NCBI GenBank assembly: GCA_041687015.1
Contig: JAWLCT010000045.1
Span: 1-24,285, forward strand
Source: JALOAT01 sp041687015
GTDB taxonomy: Bacteria; Pseudomonadota; Gammaproteobacteria; Thiohalomonadales; Thiohalomonadaceae
DNA length: 24,285 bases
Direction of reading: 5' to 3'
Shown here: piece after piece, positions 1-7,120 of the stretch
Numbering within the stretch: position 1 is the stretch's first letter
Layout of the letters: the number at the start of each line of letters is the position of its first letter
Notes under the pieces: generated by a model
Told to the model about the DNA's origin: nothing
The model's input: only the letters and a program-made list of their open reading frames with translations
Database searches by the model: none
Made by a program: the position numbers and the translations under genes

Positions 1-113
1 TGGTCGATGAGTTCGGCCGGGACCTTCCGGTCTGGATCGAAGGCCTTGGTGGTGTAGCGGGTTTTGGCGATATGGGCGATGTCCATGGGCTGTGGGTCTA
101 CCGTTGGGTTCAT
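1..113 (-). CDS. nfsB: Oxygen-insensitive NAD(P)H nitroreductase, NfsB-like (partial, N-terminus only)
   Basis: The first 37 codons of a gene that runs off the left window edge. The translation contains MDIAHIAKTRYTTKAFDP, which closely resembles the start of NfsB-type flavin nitroreductases (E. coli NfsB begins MDIISVALKRHSTKAFD). The family uses FMN and NAD(P)H to reduce nitroaromatics or quinones in the cytoplasm. The first ATG is at 113; an in-frame ATG at 86 gives exactly the usual family start MDI. Neither has a clear Shine-Dalgarno sequence, so the start is uncertain. The flavin-binding and catalytic parts lie outside the window. The assignment rests on about 30 residues; another nitroreductase subfamily cannot be excluded. 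Confidence 0.75.
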   Translation of the reverse strand, partial: MNPTVDPQPMDIAHIAKTRYTTKAFDPDRKVPAELID

Positions 114-245
114 TGAACAGGCTGGTGGAAAAGCGTGGTTCGGTCAATCCGGTCATGTCGGTGCCGCGATGGGCGGTTGCATGGCCAGGGGGCGATTCTA
201 CAGGTTGCGGCGCGTTGTATGGGGGGCGGGGAATCGCGCGTAGCG

Positions 246-280
246 CGTAGGTCGGGTTACGCTGCGCTAACCGACCTACG
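246..280. repeat. Short palindromic intergenic repeat
   Basis: The arms CGTAGGTCGGGTTA and TAACCGACCTACG are inverted around an 8-base loop (260-267); one extra G bulges in the left arm. Motifs of this kind (GTAGGTCGGGTTA with its inverse) recur as intergenic palindromes in several gammaproteobacterial genomes. This family statement is from general knowledge; only one copy is in the window. Confidence 0.7.
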
Positions 281-292
281 TGGCTACGCCGC

Positions 293-371
293 TGCAGGAG
301 CGGCCTCGGGCCGCGATGCGGGGGCGGTTGAAACCACCGTTCGTTATCGCCCAGAGGACTGGGCTCCTACA
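293..371 (-). repeat. 79-bp hairpin-rich interspersed repeat, copy C
   Basis: On the minus strand it begins TGTAGGAGCCCAGTCC and ends GGCCGCTCCTGCA. It has the same length and layout as the two copies at 24082-24160 and 24190-24268: near-complementary ends and three internal inverted repeats (CCCAG/CTGGG, GGTGGTT/AACC.CC, GCGGCC/GGCCGC). The middle arm is partly diverged, and the ends have one mismatch (CTCCTGCA instead of CTCCTACA). It contains no coding sequence. Confidence 0.9.
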
Positions 372-430
372 ACGCAACAATCGCGGGCTGAGCCCGTTTC
401 TACGGGGAGACGGGGGTGCAGTGATACCTT

Positions 431-459
431 GGCAGGCGCCGTTCGGGTCGGCGCCTGCC
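431..459 (-). terminator. Stem-loop downstream of the narL-like gene
   Basis: A perfect 10-bp GC-rich stem (GGCAGGCGCC/GGCGCCTGCC) encloses a 9-base loop and starts eight bases past the stop codon of the response-regulator gene. No T-run follows on the minus strand, so intrinsic termination is plausible but not certain. It could instead protect the mRNA 3' end. Confidence 0.55.
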
Positions 460-466
460 GGAAGGC

Positions 467-1117
467 TCAGGTGCTCTTGCTGCAGAGGTTCTTTTCCACG
501 GCCATGACGGCGGCTTCCACGCGGGAATGGACTTCGAGTTTGCGTAGCACGGCTTTGACGTGGAGTTTGACCGTGCCGTCGGAGATGCCCAGGTTGCGGG
601 CAATGACCTTGTTGCTCTGGCCCTCTGCGAGCAGGCAGAGGATTTCCAGTTCGCGCGGGGTGAGGTCGGCGAAGGGGTTGGCGGCGGGGCGCTCTTCGCT
701 GCCGTCGCCCTGGATGGCCTTGGCAAGCACGGCGGTGAGTTCGGGCGCCACCACGGTCTTGCCTTCGCTGATTTCGCGCAGGGCGCTCACCAGATCGGCG
801 GGTTCCATGTCCTTGAGCAGATAGCCCTGGGCGCCGCTGCGCAGGCATTCCACCAGATCACGCTCTTCGTTGCTGGTGGTGAGCATGACGATGGGCATGA
901 TGAGCTCGGCCTCGCGCATGATTCTCAGCACTTCGAGGCCGTTCATCTCGGGCATGCGCATGTCGAGCAGGATGATGTCGGGGTCGAGGCGCTGGGCCAG
1001 CACCTTTCCTTCCATTCCATTGCCGACGGCGGCGACGACGTCGATACCGTGGCGCTCGAGCAAGGTTTCCAGGCCGCTGCGGAACAGGGCGTGATCATCG
1101 ATAAGCAGGACACGCAT
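467..1117 (-). CDS. NarL/FixJ-family response regulator
   Basis: A 216-aa cytoplasmic transcription regulator with an N-terminal receiver domain (about 1-120) and a C-terminal LuxR/NarL helix-turn-helix (about 151-196). The acidic pocket D7-D8, phospho-acceptor D52 (IILLDMRMPEMNG), T80/T81 and K102 (LLKDM) are all present, so it should be phosphorylatable. The HTH core reads LTPRELEILCLLAEG, then GISDGTVKLHVKAVL. The gene starts only two bases after the stop codon of the sensor-kinase gene upstream, so the pair is co-transcribed and should be cognate. The layout is NarL-like and full length. Its targets cannot be read from the sequence. The position after the dsr genes suggests, by inference only, a role in sulfur-oxidation or electron-acceptor control. 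Confidence 0.95.
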   Translation of the reverse strand: MRVLLIDDHALFRSGLETLLERHGIDVVAAVGNGMEGKVLAQRLDPDIILLDMRMPEMNGLEVLRIMREAELIMPIVMLTTSNEERDLVECLRSGAQGYLLKDMEPADLVSALREISEGKTVVAPELTAVLAKAIQGDGSEERPAANPFADLTPRELEILCLLAEGQSNKVIARNLGISDGTVKLHVKAVLRKLEVHSRVEAAVMAVEKNLCSKST

Positions 1118-1119
1118 GG

Positions 1120-2757
1120 TCAGTCTTTGCGCACCAAAGGAATGATTTTTTGCACTTCCCGCGTCTTCACGTCGTTGGGATAGCGGAAAGTCAAAAGCAG
1201 GCAGGTGCCTTCGCCGGCTTCACTTTCGATGCACAGGTCGCCGCCCAGGCGGCGGGCGCGTTCCTGCATGATCGATTGTCCGATGTGTTCGCCCGGGTGA
1301 CCGGAGAAGGCCGGCTTGCGCAAGCCCACGCCGTCGTCTTCCACCAGCACGCGGTAGTTGCCGTCGGGATCGGATTTGAGCATGACGCGCACCGTTTGCG
1401 CCTGGCTGTGCTTGCGCACGTTGGCCAGCGCCTCCTGCACGATGCGCAGCACCTGGATTTCCAGGTCGACGGGCAGGCGCGCGGAATCCCATTCGGTTTG
1501 CAGCAGCACGTACATGCCGGTCTGCTTGCGGAAGCTGTTGACCAGGTCTTCGAGGGCGGGCAGCAGGCCGCGGGTGTTGATGGGCGCGCGGAAGTGGGCA
1601 AGCAGTTCGCGCAATTCCACGTAGGCGTCGTCCAGGCCGGCCTTGATCTGCTGGATTTCGTCGTTCAGGGAGTCTTTGGTGATGCCGTCGACGGTTTCCT
1701 GCAGCATGCTCACCTGGAAGCGCAGGCTGGCGAGGGTCTGGGCCAGGGAGTCGTGCAGCTCGTTGGCCAGGGCGGTGCGCTCCTGCATGATGAACAGCCG
1801 CTTGGCTTCGCTGTCGAGGCGGGTCTTCTCGATGGCCATGCCCAGGTGACGGCCCACGGAGGTGAACAGCGCTTTCAGGTCTTCACGCAGTTCGAAGCTG
1901 GATTTCTCGACAAACAGGTTGTAGACGCCGAGCGTCTCGCCGCGGTACTGGAGCGGGACGGCGATCATTTCCAGGTCGTCGGCACCCTCGAGCATGGGCT
2001 TGCCCACGAAATGCCCGCAGTTGCGCAGGTCGTTCTGGAACATCACTTCGCCTTCCGAGACAGCATTGCCGCACAGGCAGCGCTGCACGGCAACGAGGCG
2101 TTCCTTTTCGATGACTTCGTCGTCGAGGCCGATGCTGGCCACCAGTTCCATCTGGTTGTTCTCGTTGAGCATGCGCACCGTGCCCGCCTTGGCATCGACG
2201 ATGTCGCGCATGGTGTGCAGGAAGCGCACCAGCAGGTCGTTCAGATCACGTGAGACGTTGAGGCTTGCGGCCACGTCGTAGAGCACCTGCAGGGAACGCT
2301 TTTTCTGTTCGATGCGCTCGGTCTGTTTGCAAACGGCGGTTTCCATGTCGAGGGACAGCGCCTGCAGGGCGTCGGCCACGCTGTTGATGTCGTGAGCCAG
2401 CTCCTTGAAGCTGCCCTCGGCCGAGGGCGGCAGGCGAGCTGCGAGATTGCCGCCGCGGATGCGCAGGGCCCAATCACGCACTTCGGCGAGCGGCTGGAAC
2501 AGTTCGCGCCGGACGGTGCGGACCAGATAAAAGAGCGCGGTGAGGCCGATGCCCGTGGCGAAGGCCAGCAGCCAGGCGAGCTGTGTGGCGTTGTCGGGGT
2601 TGCGCAACGCGAGGATGCCGGTGAGCAGGAGGGTGAGCAACGCGCCGGCAAGCACCGAGGCCCACGACATGCAGCGGCTTTGCAGCCGGGGACCCGCCTT
2701 GCGCTGCCAGCGGGCGCCCGCAGCCCGGGTTCCTGTGGCGACGTTCAGAAAACGCAT
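1120..2757 (-). CDS. NarX-like membrane sensor histidine kinase (HAMP-GAF-HisKA_3-HATPase)
   Basis: A 545-aa kinase from the ATG at 2757; an upstream in-frame TTG at 2769 is possible but sits too close to the GAGGG sequence. Order: two membrane helices (about 32-51 and 60-80) joined by a very short periplasmic loop, HAMP (about 85-140), GAF (about 165-310), HisKA_3 with NELHDSLAQ (phospho-acceptor H335), and an ATPase domain with N-box QEALANVRKH and G-box EDDGVGL. The family autophosphorylates on His and passes phosphate to a NarL partner, here the next gene. Unlike NarX it has no periplasmic nitrate-binding domain. Instead the GAF region has C227-L-C229-G and C247, reminiscent of the cysteine-rich central module of NarX, so the signal is probably cytoplasmic or redox-related (inference). 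Confidence 0.93.
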   Translation of the reverse strand: MRFLNVATGTRAAGARWQRKAGPRLQSRCMSWASVLAGALLTLLLTGILALRNPDNATQLAWLLAFATGIGLTALFYLVRTVRRELFQPLAEVRDWALRIRGGNLAARLPPSAEGSFKELAHDINSVADALQALSLDMETAVCKQTERIEQKKRSLQVLYDVAASLNVSRDLNDLLVRFLHTMRDIVDAKAGTVRMLNENNQMELVASIGLDDEVIEKERLVAVQRCLCGNAVSEGEVMFQNDLRNCGHFVGKPMLEGADDLEMIAVPLQYRGETLGVYNLFVEKSSFELREDLKALFTSVGRHLGMAIEKTRLDSEAKRLFIMQERTALANELHDSLAQTLASLRFQVSMLQETVDGITKDSLNDEIQQIKAGLDDAYVELRELLAHFRAPINTRGLLPALEDLVNSFRKQTGMYVLLQTEWDSARLPVDLEIQVLRIVQEALANVRKHSQAQTVRVMLKSDPDGNYRVLVEDDGVGLRKPAFSGHPGEHIGQSIMQERARRLGGDLCIESEAGEGTCLLLTFRYPNDVKTREVQKIIPLVRKD

Positions 2758-2791
2758 GGTGTGCGGCAAGCCCTCGGCAGATCAGGGAAAT

Positions 2792-2811
2792 CCCGTTCAC
2801 GTGGGAACGGG
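2792..2811 (-). promoter_or_regulatory. Hairpin in the dsrR-narX-like intergenic gap
   Basis: CCCGTTC and GAACGGG form a perfect 7-bp stem with a 6-base loop, 35 bases upstream of the kinase start. A second small palindrome, GTCTA-CCA-TAGAC, lies at 2820-2832. Together they could be an attenuator at the dsr operon end or part of a separate promoter region for the two-component genes. No T-run follows. Confidence 0.4.
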
Positions 2812-2886
2812 GCCTCGTAGTCTACCATAGACCCGCCGCGCGTCCGCAGGGGAGCGCGCGCAGGCTCGTCGCTAATGAGGAAGACC

Positions 2887-3249
2887 TCAGCCGCAGCTGC
2901 ACCCGCCGCCGCAGCCGCCGGATCCGCAGCCGCCCTGATCGCTGCCGGGGGGAACGTAGCTGGGGTCGTTGGGGTTGAGGAAAATAAAGCGGAACTCGCC
3001 CGGTTCCAGCTCCACGTAATCGAGGGTGGCGCCGGTGAGCAGCTGCTCGTGGGTCGGATGGATGATGACTTCGACGCCTTCGCAGTTGAAGACCAGGTCG
3101 TCATCGCCGGATTCGTCGAAGCCCATACCGTATTCGATGGAGCCGTCGTCCTGGCGACGGGCCGCGAGGCGCAGGGACAGGTTCTGCATACCGCCCTGCT
3201 CAGCGGCAACGAGGATTTGCTTGGCGGCGTCGGATGTCACTGTGATCAT
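2887..3249 (-). CDS. dsrR: DsrR, IscA-like (A-type scaffold fold) sulfur-oxidation protein
   Basis: A 120-aa protein starting MITVTSDAAKQIL, chosen because AAGGAG lies at ideal distance from the ATG at 3249. The fold-defining stretch resembles IscA/HesB proteins (for example LDYVELEPGEFRFIFLNPND near 76-95). DsrR of Allochromatium vinosum is related to A-type scaffolds but lacks their cluster-binding cysteines and is thought to act after transcription on Dsr protein production. Here a Gly/Cys-rich tail carries C108, C113, C117 and C119 ending CSCG, with a further C56. The classic IscA C-G-C is not exactly matched, but the tail could bind metal. It follows dsrN by 19 bases, so it belongs to the same transcript. 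Confidence 0.88.
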   Translation of the reverse strand: MITVTSDAAKQILVAAEQGGMQNLSLRLAARRQDDGSIEYGMGFDESGDDDLVFNCEGVEVIIHPTHEQLLTGATLDYVELEPGEFRFIFLNPNDPSYVPPGSDQGGCGSGGCGGGCSCG

Positions 3250-3268
3250 GCTGCTCTCCTTGTTGGAA

Positions 3269-4654
3269 TCATGCATCGTGGGGGAGACCGCGGTTCCGCC
3301 GAACGAAATCCACGAAGGCACCGGCCCACGGGCTGCCGGCCAGGTGGCGCAGGTGCGCGTAATTGGCCAACAGGTTCTTGTAGACGATGCCGTCGTGGCG
3401 CCCGTCGATACCAGCGCCGCGCTCCACCTCATAAGCGTAAGTGAGTCCCGCCGGAATGTTTTCCAAGTGCGAGTAGTGGAACTCGTGGGCATCGAAGGCA
3501 TGGCTGACGGGGCAGGGCGCCCAGGGTGCCTCGCCGGTGGCCCGTAGGCGGGTGTAACCCCGGCCCACCGGCTTGTCGGTCATCACGGTGTCGGCCTGGA
3601 TCACGCCCGCCATCTCGGCACGGCGGCCGTTCCAGGTGATCGAACGGGTGAGATACATGAGCCCGCCGCACTCGGCGTAGGTGGGCAAACCGGCCTCGAT
3701 GGCGGTACGGAGGGCGTTGCGCAGGGCGGTATTGGCGGCCAGTGCGTCCATCTGCGTCTCGGGGAAACCGCCGCCGATGAACAATCCGTCCAGCTCGGGC
3801 AGGCGGGTATCGTGCAGTGTGTCGATGGGAACCAGCCGGGCGCCCGCGGCCTGTAAGGCCTCCAGGTCGTCGGGATAGTAGAAACCGAAGGCGCGGTCGC
3901 GCGCGATACCGATGCGGACGGGTTCACCGGTGGCGGGACGGGCGGCGGCGGGAACGGTGGCCACGGGCGCTGCGGTGGCGGCCAGCCGCTCGAGTGCATC
4001 CAGGTCGATGTAGTCGGCGACGGCCGTGGTGATGCCCTGCAGCACGCGCTGGGCCTCGGCTTGTTCATTGCTGGGGATGAGGCCCAGATGGCGCTCGTCA
4101 ATGCCCAGCCGCGTATCGCGGTGCACCAACCCCAGCAACGGCAGATCGGTGTAATGGGCCAGTGCCTCGCGCAGGCGGGTGGCGTGACGGGCCCCGGCCA
4201 CCTTGTTGAAGATCACGCCGCCGATACGGATGGCGGGGTCGAAACGCTGGAAGCCGAGCAGCAGCGGCACCACGCTACGGGTCATGCCGCGCACGTCCAC
4301 CACCAGCACCACGGGACTCCCAAGCAGCGCGGCGAGGGCCGCATTGCTCTGCGTGCCCTCCACATCGAGGCTGTCGAACAACCCCATGTTGCCTTCGATG
4401 ATGGCGAGGTCGGCGTCCCTCGTACGTTGTGAGAAGGCCGCGTGGACCTCCGTGGCCTGCATGAGGTGCAGATCCAGGTTGTAGCAGGGCCGCCCGCTGG
4501 CAGCCCCGAGCCACATGGGGTCAATGAAGTCCGGCCCCTTTTTGAACGGCTGCACACGACGCCCGCGTGCAGCGAGAGCCCCGCAGATCCCGAGCGTGAG
4601 GGTGGTCTTGCCCGAGGACTTGTGGGGCGCCCCGACGAGGAAATGACCTGTCAT
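3269..4654 (-). CDS. dsrN: DsrN, cobyrinic acid a,c-diamide synthase-like siroheme amidase
   Basis: A 461-aa CobB/CbiA-type glutamine amidotransferase. The start is the ATG at 4654, which overlaps the preceding stop as ATGA (an upstream in-frame GTG at 4693 is unlikely). The N-terminal ATP-binding half has the P-loop-like GAPHKSSGKTTLT (8-20) and GPDFIDP; the C-terminal GATase half has the nucleophile C329 in YAECGGLMYL and the terminal histidines in FHYSHLEN. Known CobB proteins amidate cobyrinic acid with glutamine. In dsr clusters DsrN is thought to convert siroheme to siro-amide for DsrAB. Both motifs appear intact, and no cobalamin genes are in the window, which supports the siroheme role. 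Translation is coupled to the TrpD-like gene upstream. Confidence 0.95.
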   Translation of the reverse strand: MTGHFLVGAPHKSSGKTTLTLGICGALAARGRRVQPFKKGPDFIDPMWLGAASGRPCYNLDLHLMQATEVHAAFSQRTRDADLAIIEGNMGLFDSLDVEGTQSNAALAALLGSPVVLVVDVRGMTRSVVPLLLGFQRFDPAIRIGGVIFNKVAGARHATRLREALAHYTDLPLLGLVHRDTRLGIDERHLGLIPSNEQAEAQRVLQGITTAVADYIDLDALERLAATAAPVATVPAAARPATGEPVRIGIARDRAFGFYYPDDLEALQAAGARLVPIDTLHDTRLPELDGLFIGGGFPETQMDALAANTALRNALRTAIEAGLPTYAECGGLMYLTRSITWNGRRAEMAGVIQADTVMTDKPVGRGYTRLRATGEAPWAPCPVSHAFDAHEFHYSHLENIPAGLTYAYEVERGAGIDGRHDGIVYKNLLANYAHLRHLAGSPWAGAFVDFVRRNRGLPHDA

Positions 4655-5652
4655 GCGGCCGCCTGGAATTTCTCCCGGTTGCGGTCCTGCCACATGGCCC
4701 AGGCCTGGGACTCGGCGTCTTCACGGGTCTTGGCGCGGCCCATCATGTGCAAGGTGAGCGCCACGGTACCGACGATGGCGGCGACACCGTACTCGTCTTC
4801 CGCCGTACCGCCCCAGACACGCGCCAGGTGGCTCACGTCCAGTTCGTCATTGCGGACGTGACGTTTTTCGAACATGGGCGGCCATTCCTCTTCGGCCAGC
4901 TCGCCGTTGTGCACACTCTGGATGAGACAGGAAATATCGGGATTTCGCTCGATTTCCCCACCTTCGCCCTTGATGACCGCCATGTGCGGCTGGCCGAGCA
5001 TCTGGGCGGCGATCTGGTGCGTTGGGCGGTAACCGGGATGAAAGATGCCCTGCATCATGTGCGGCGCGTCGAAGGGATTGAGCAGGCGCGCGATGGTGTG
5101 TACCGGGGAGCGCAGGCCGAGCAGGGGACGCAATTCGATGATCTGGTGAAGCTTGGGGCTCAGGTGCTCCAGGTCCATGTAAGCGAAATTGAGGTCGCTC
5201 AGGTGGCGGCGGGCCTCCTGGAAGCTGGTGGCCACGGGCACGCCCAGCACGGGCAGCACGTTCTTGGTGTAGATGCGCCCCGCCGTGTGGCCGCTGGCGC
5301 CGTGCATGAACACGCGGATGCCGCTGTCGGCCATGAGCAGGGTCGCCAGCAGATACCAGGGCAACTGGCGCTTCTTGCCGGCATACGACGACCAGTCCAG
5401 ATCCACTGCCATGCCTTCGTTGGGCACGTGCAGGTGCTCACGGATGGCGCGCACGAAGGCGGCCACTTCCTCGGGTGTCTCTTCCTTCACGCGCATGAGC
5501 ATGAGAAAGGCGCCGAGCTGAATGGGCTGCACCTGGTCGCTCATGATCAGGCGCATGGCGTCGAACGCCTCCTGGCCACTCAGGGCACGCGAACCGTTGC
5601 GGCCCTTGCCGAGAATACGGATGTACTGCGCAAACGCATGTTCTTCGCTCAT
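4651..5652 (-). CDS. TrpD/YbiB-like glycosyltransferase-family protein within the dsr operon
   Basis: A 333-aa protein from MSEEHAFAQYIRILGKG (ATG 5652, preceded by AAAGG). The frame stays open upstream, but that extension is only the inverted repeat read as protein. The fold matches the anthranilate phosphoribosyltransferase/YbiB family: an N-terminal helical domain (about 1-75) with SGQEAFDAMRLIMSDQVQPIQLGAFLM split over the helix pair, then an alpha/beta domain with HGASGH and a GYRPTHQ segment. The GTGGD PRPP-binding loop of TrpD is replaced by DWSSYAGKKRQLPW, so tryptophan synthesis is unlikely. YbiB proteins are known to bind nucleic acids. The stop overlaps the dsrN start by ATGA, which suggests joint action or at least balanced production with DsrN. 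Function unknown. Confidence 0.85.
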   Translation of the reverse strand: MSEEHAFAQYIRILGKGRNGSRALSGQEAFDAMRLIMSDQVQPIQLGAFLMLMRVKEETPEEVAAFVRAIREHLHVPNEGMAVDLDWSSYAGKKRQLPWYLLATLLMADSGIRVFMHGASGHTAGRIYTKNVLPVLGVPVATSFQEARRHLSDLNFAYMDLEHLSPKLHQIIELRPLLGLRSPVHTIARLLNPFDAPHMMQGIFHPGYRPTHQIAAQMLGQPHMAVIKGEGGEIERNPDISCLIQSVHNGELAEEEWPPMFEKRHVRNDELDVSHLARVWGGTAEDEYGVAAIVGTVALTLHMMGRAKTREDAESQAWAMWQDRNREKFQAAA

Positions 5653-5678
5653 GCCTTTTACCTTTTGATCAAAAGCAT

Positions 5679-5759
5679 TAACCACGGGGTACACGGGGAA
5701 CACGGGGGAAGAAGGGGAAAATGATTCCTTCCCCGTGTTCCCCGTGTACCCCGTGGTTA
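5679..5759. repeat. Perfect 29-bp inverted repeat made of tandem CACGGGGNN units
   Basis: The arms at 5679-5707 and 5731-5759 are exact reverse complements around a 23-base loop. Each arm contains three tandem copies of CACGGGG at a 9-bp period. The structure would form a very stable hairpin in RNA. A diverged relative with CACGGAG units lies at 19285-19445, which points to an interspersed repeat rather than a gene-specific signal. Confidence 0.9.
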
Positions 5760-5809
5760 GATCTTCTCGCACTGTAAGACCTTACCACCCGTCAGGGTAC
5801 CCCAGAGAC

Positions 5810-5846
5810 GACGACACCGCTGTCCTTGCGGAGCAGCGGTGTCGTC
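5810..5846 (-). terminator. 13-bp stem-loop after dsrP
   Basis: GACGACACCGCTG pairs perfectly with CAGCGGTGTCGTC around an 11-base loop, 22 bases past the dsrP stop. No T-run follows on the minus strand, so it may be a partial or factor-dependent terminator, or a 3'-end stabiliser. Confidence 0.6.
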
Positions 5847-5868
5847 CAGCCGTATGGGCGAGGAGCCC

Positions 5869-7101
5869 TTATGCCGCGGCTTTTACCGCTGCGGTGTCCT
5901 CGTCCTTGGCGTCCACCTGTTCGTCACCCAGCGACTCCGGCAGGAAGCGCAGCGCCTTCACGGCAACCGCCGTGGCCGCGAGGGCAATGGCGATGCCGGC
6001 AAAGCCCAGCACGACTTCTGCGAGGGTCGGGGAGTAGGCGTTGATGGCGCCGTCCGCGAACGTGGTGCCCGTCACCTCGAAGCCCGGGAAGATGGTCATC
6101 GGGTAAGCCTGGCCACCGATCACGATGACGTAGATCTGGGCGAAGCCGCCGATGATGACCAGCGCTGCCGCGGTGGCGATCATGCTGCGGGACTTGCCGG
6201 TGCTCGGGTGATAGATCAGCGCCAGGGGCAGCAGGCTGCCGAGGCCGATCTGGACCACCCAGAACAGCGCCGTGAAGATGCCGCCGTCACGCAGGATGAA
6301 GGCTTCCACACCATGATGCTCGGTGGCGTAGAGATTCATCAGGTGGTAGGCGAGCACGAAATACAGCACGCCACCGACGAACACACCCAGCAGGTTCTTG
6401 AGGCGGAACACCACGGCGTCACCCAGCGGGCGATCGGTCATGCGGTAAGCGGCCATCAGCACCAGCAGGAACACGGCCAGTCCGAACGAGAAGGACATGA
6501 CCACGAACATGGGGGCCATGACCGCCTCGTCGAAGGCCTGGCGCGACACCAGGAAGCCGAAGATGGAGCCGGTACCGGTGGTGAGGATCAGACGCCACAG
6601 GAAGGCCACGAAGCCCACCTTGCCGCTGAACTTCTTCATGGAGCGGTCCAGCATGGTCCACAGGTAGGCGCCCACGATGACCATGAAGCCGGTGTACAGG
6701 ATCACGTTCCACGCGAAGATGGACTTGAAGTTGTACTTGGTCATGGCAACGATGAGGCGGTCGGGACGGCCCAGGTCGAGTACCAGCACCGCAAGACCAC
6801 CCGCCAGCAGGGCGATAGCCAGCAAGCCCGAGAGGGGCGCCAGGGGCTTGTACATCGACTTGCCGAACACCGAGCCGATGGAGGCCACGTTCAGGGCACC
6901 GGACGCGGCCACGATCAGGAAGATCGCGAACACGTGCGGCATGCCCCAGACGATCTGGTTGTTCATGCCCGTGACCCAATGGCCGTTGTGTTCCATGTAG
7001 TACACAGCGCCAAGGCCGGCGAGGATGAACGCACCCAGGATGGCGAGCAGGGCCCAGAAGCCCTGACCACCCTCGATTTGCGTAAAGCGCACTTTCTTCA
7101 T
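5869..7101 (-). CDS. dsrP: DsrP, NrfD/PsrC-type integral membrane quinone-interacting subunit
   Basis: A 410-aa very hydrophobic protein with about ten predicted membrane helices, typical of the NrfD family, and no heme or iron-sulfur motifs. It begins MKKVRFTQIEG, then a first helix near 15-35. In the DsrMKJOP complex it exchanges electrons between periplasmic DsrO/DsrJ and the quinone pool in the cytoplasmic membrane (known for the family). The length matches characterised DsrP proteins (about 400 aa). It starts 19 bases after the dsrO stop, completing the J-O-P block. The C-terminus is soluble and charged (DEQVDAKDED). Confidence 0.97.
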   Translation of the reverse strand: MKKVRFTQIEGGQGFWALLAILGAFILAGLGAVYYMEHNGHWVTGMNNQIVWGMPHVFAIFLIVAASGALNVASIGSVFGKSMYKPLAPLSGLLAIALLAGGLAVLVLDLGRPDRLIVAMTKYNFKSIFAWNVILYTGFMVIVGAYLWTMLDRSMKKFSGKVGFVAFLWRLILTTGTGSIFGFLVSRQAFDEAVMAPMFVVMSFSFGLAVFLLVLMAAYRMTDRPLGDAVVFRLKNLLGVFVGGVLYFVLAYHLMNLYATEHHGVEAFILRDGGIFTALFWVVQIGLGSLLPLALIYHPSTGKSRSMIATAAALVIIGGFAQIYVIVIGGQAYPMTIFPGFEVTGTTFADGAINAYSPTLAEVVLGFAGIAIALAATAVAVKALRFLPESLGDEQVDAKDEDTAAVKAAA

Positions 7102-7120
7102 GCTTCAGCCTTCCGAATCG

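Larger units (their letters stand above)
114..466. other. Intergenic region with stacked repeats between nfsB and the narL-like gene
   Basis: This 353-bp stretch has no convincing gene. It holds a short palindrome (246-280), a 79-bp hairpin-rich repeat (293-371) and a strong stem-loop just past the end of the response-regulator gene (431-459). Open frames crossing it have no recognisable protein content and overlap the response regulator on the other strand. Confidence 0.7.
5653..5868. other. Intergenic gap between dsrP and the TrpD-like gene, filled by two strong hairpins
   Basis: The largest gap inside the dsr cluster (216 bp). It holds a 29-bp inverted repeat (5679-5759) and a 13-bp stem-loop (5810-5846), with no convincing gene. 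On the minus transcript the 13-bp hairpin comes first after dsrP. Read-through into the dsrN block may be reduced here. Confidence 0.75.

Noticed and set aside
3269..4654. A cobalamin-synthesis role for the CobB-like gene
   Set aside because: No other corrin genes are present, and its place between dsrP and dsrR is the normal dsrN position.
5653..5772. N-terminal extension of the TrpD-like protein
   Set aside because: The extra 40 codons are the inverted repeat read as protein, and a ribosome-site-like AAAGG precedes the ATG at 5652.
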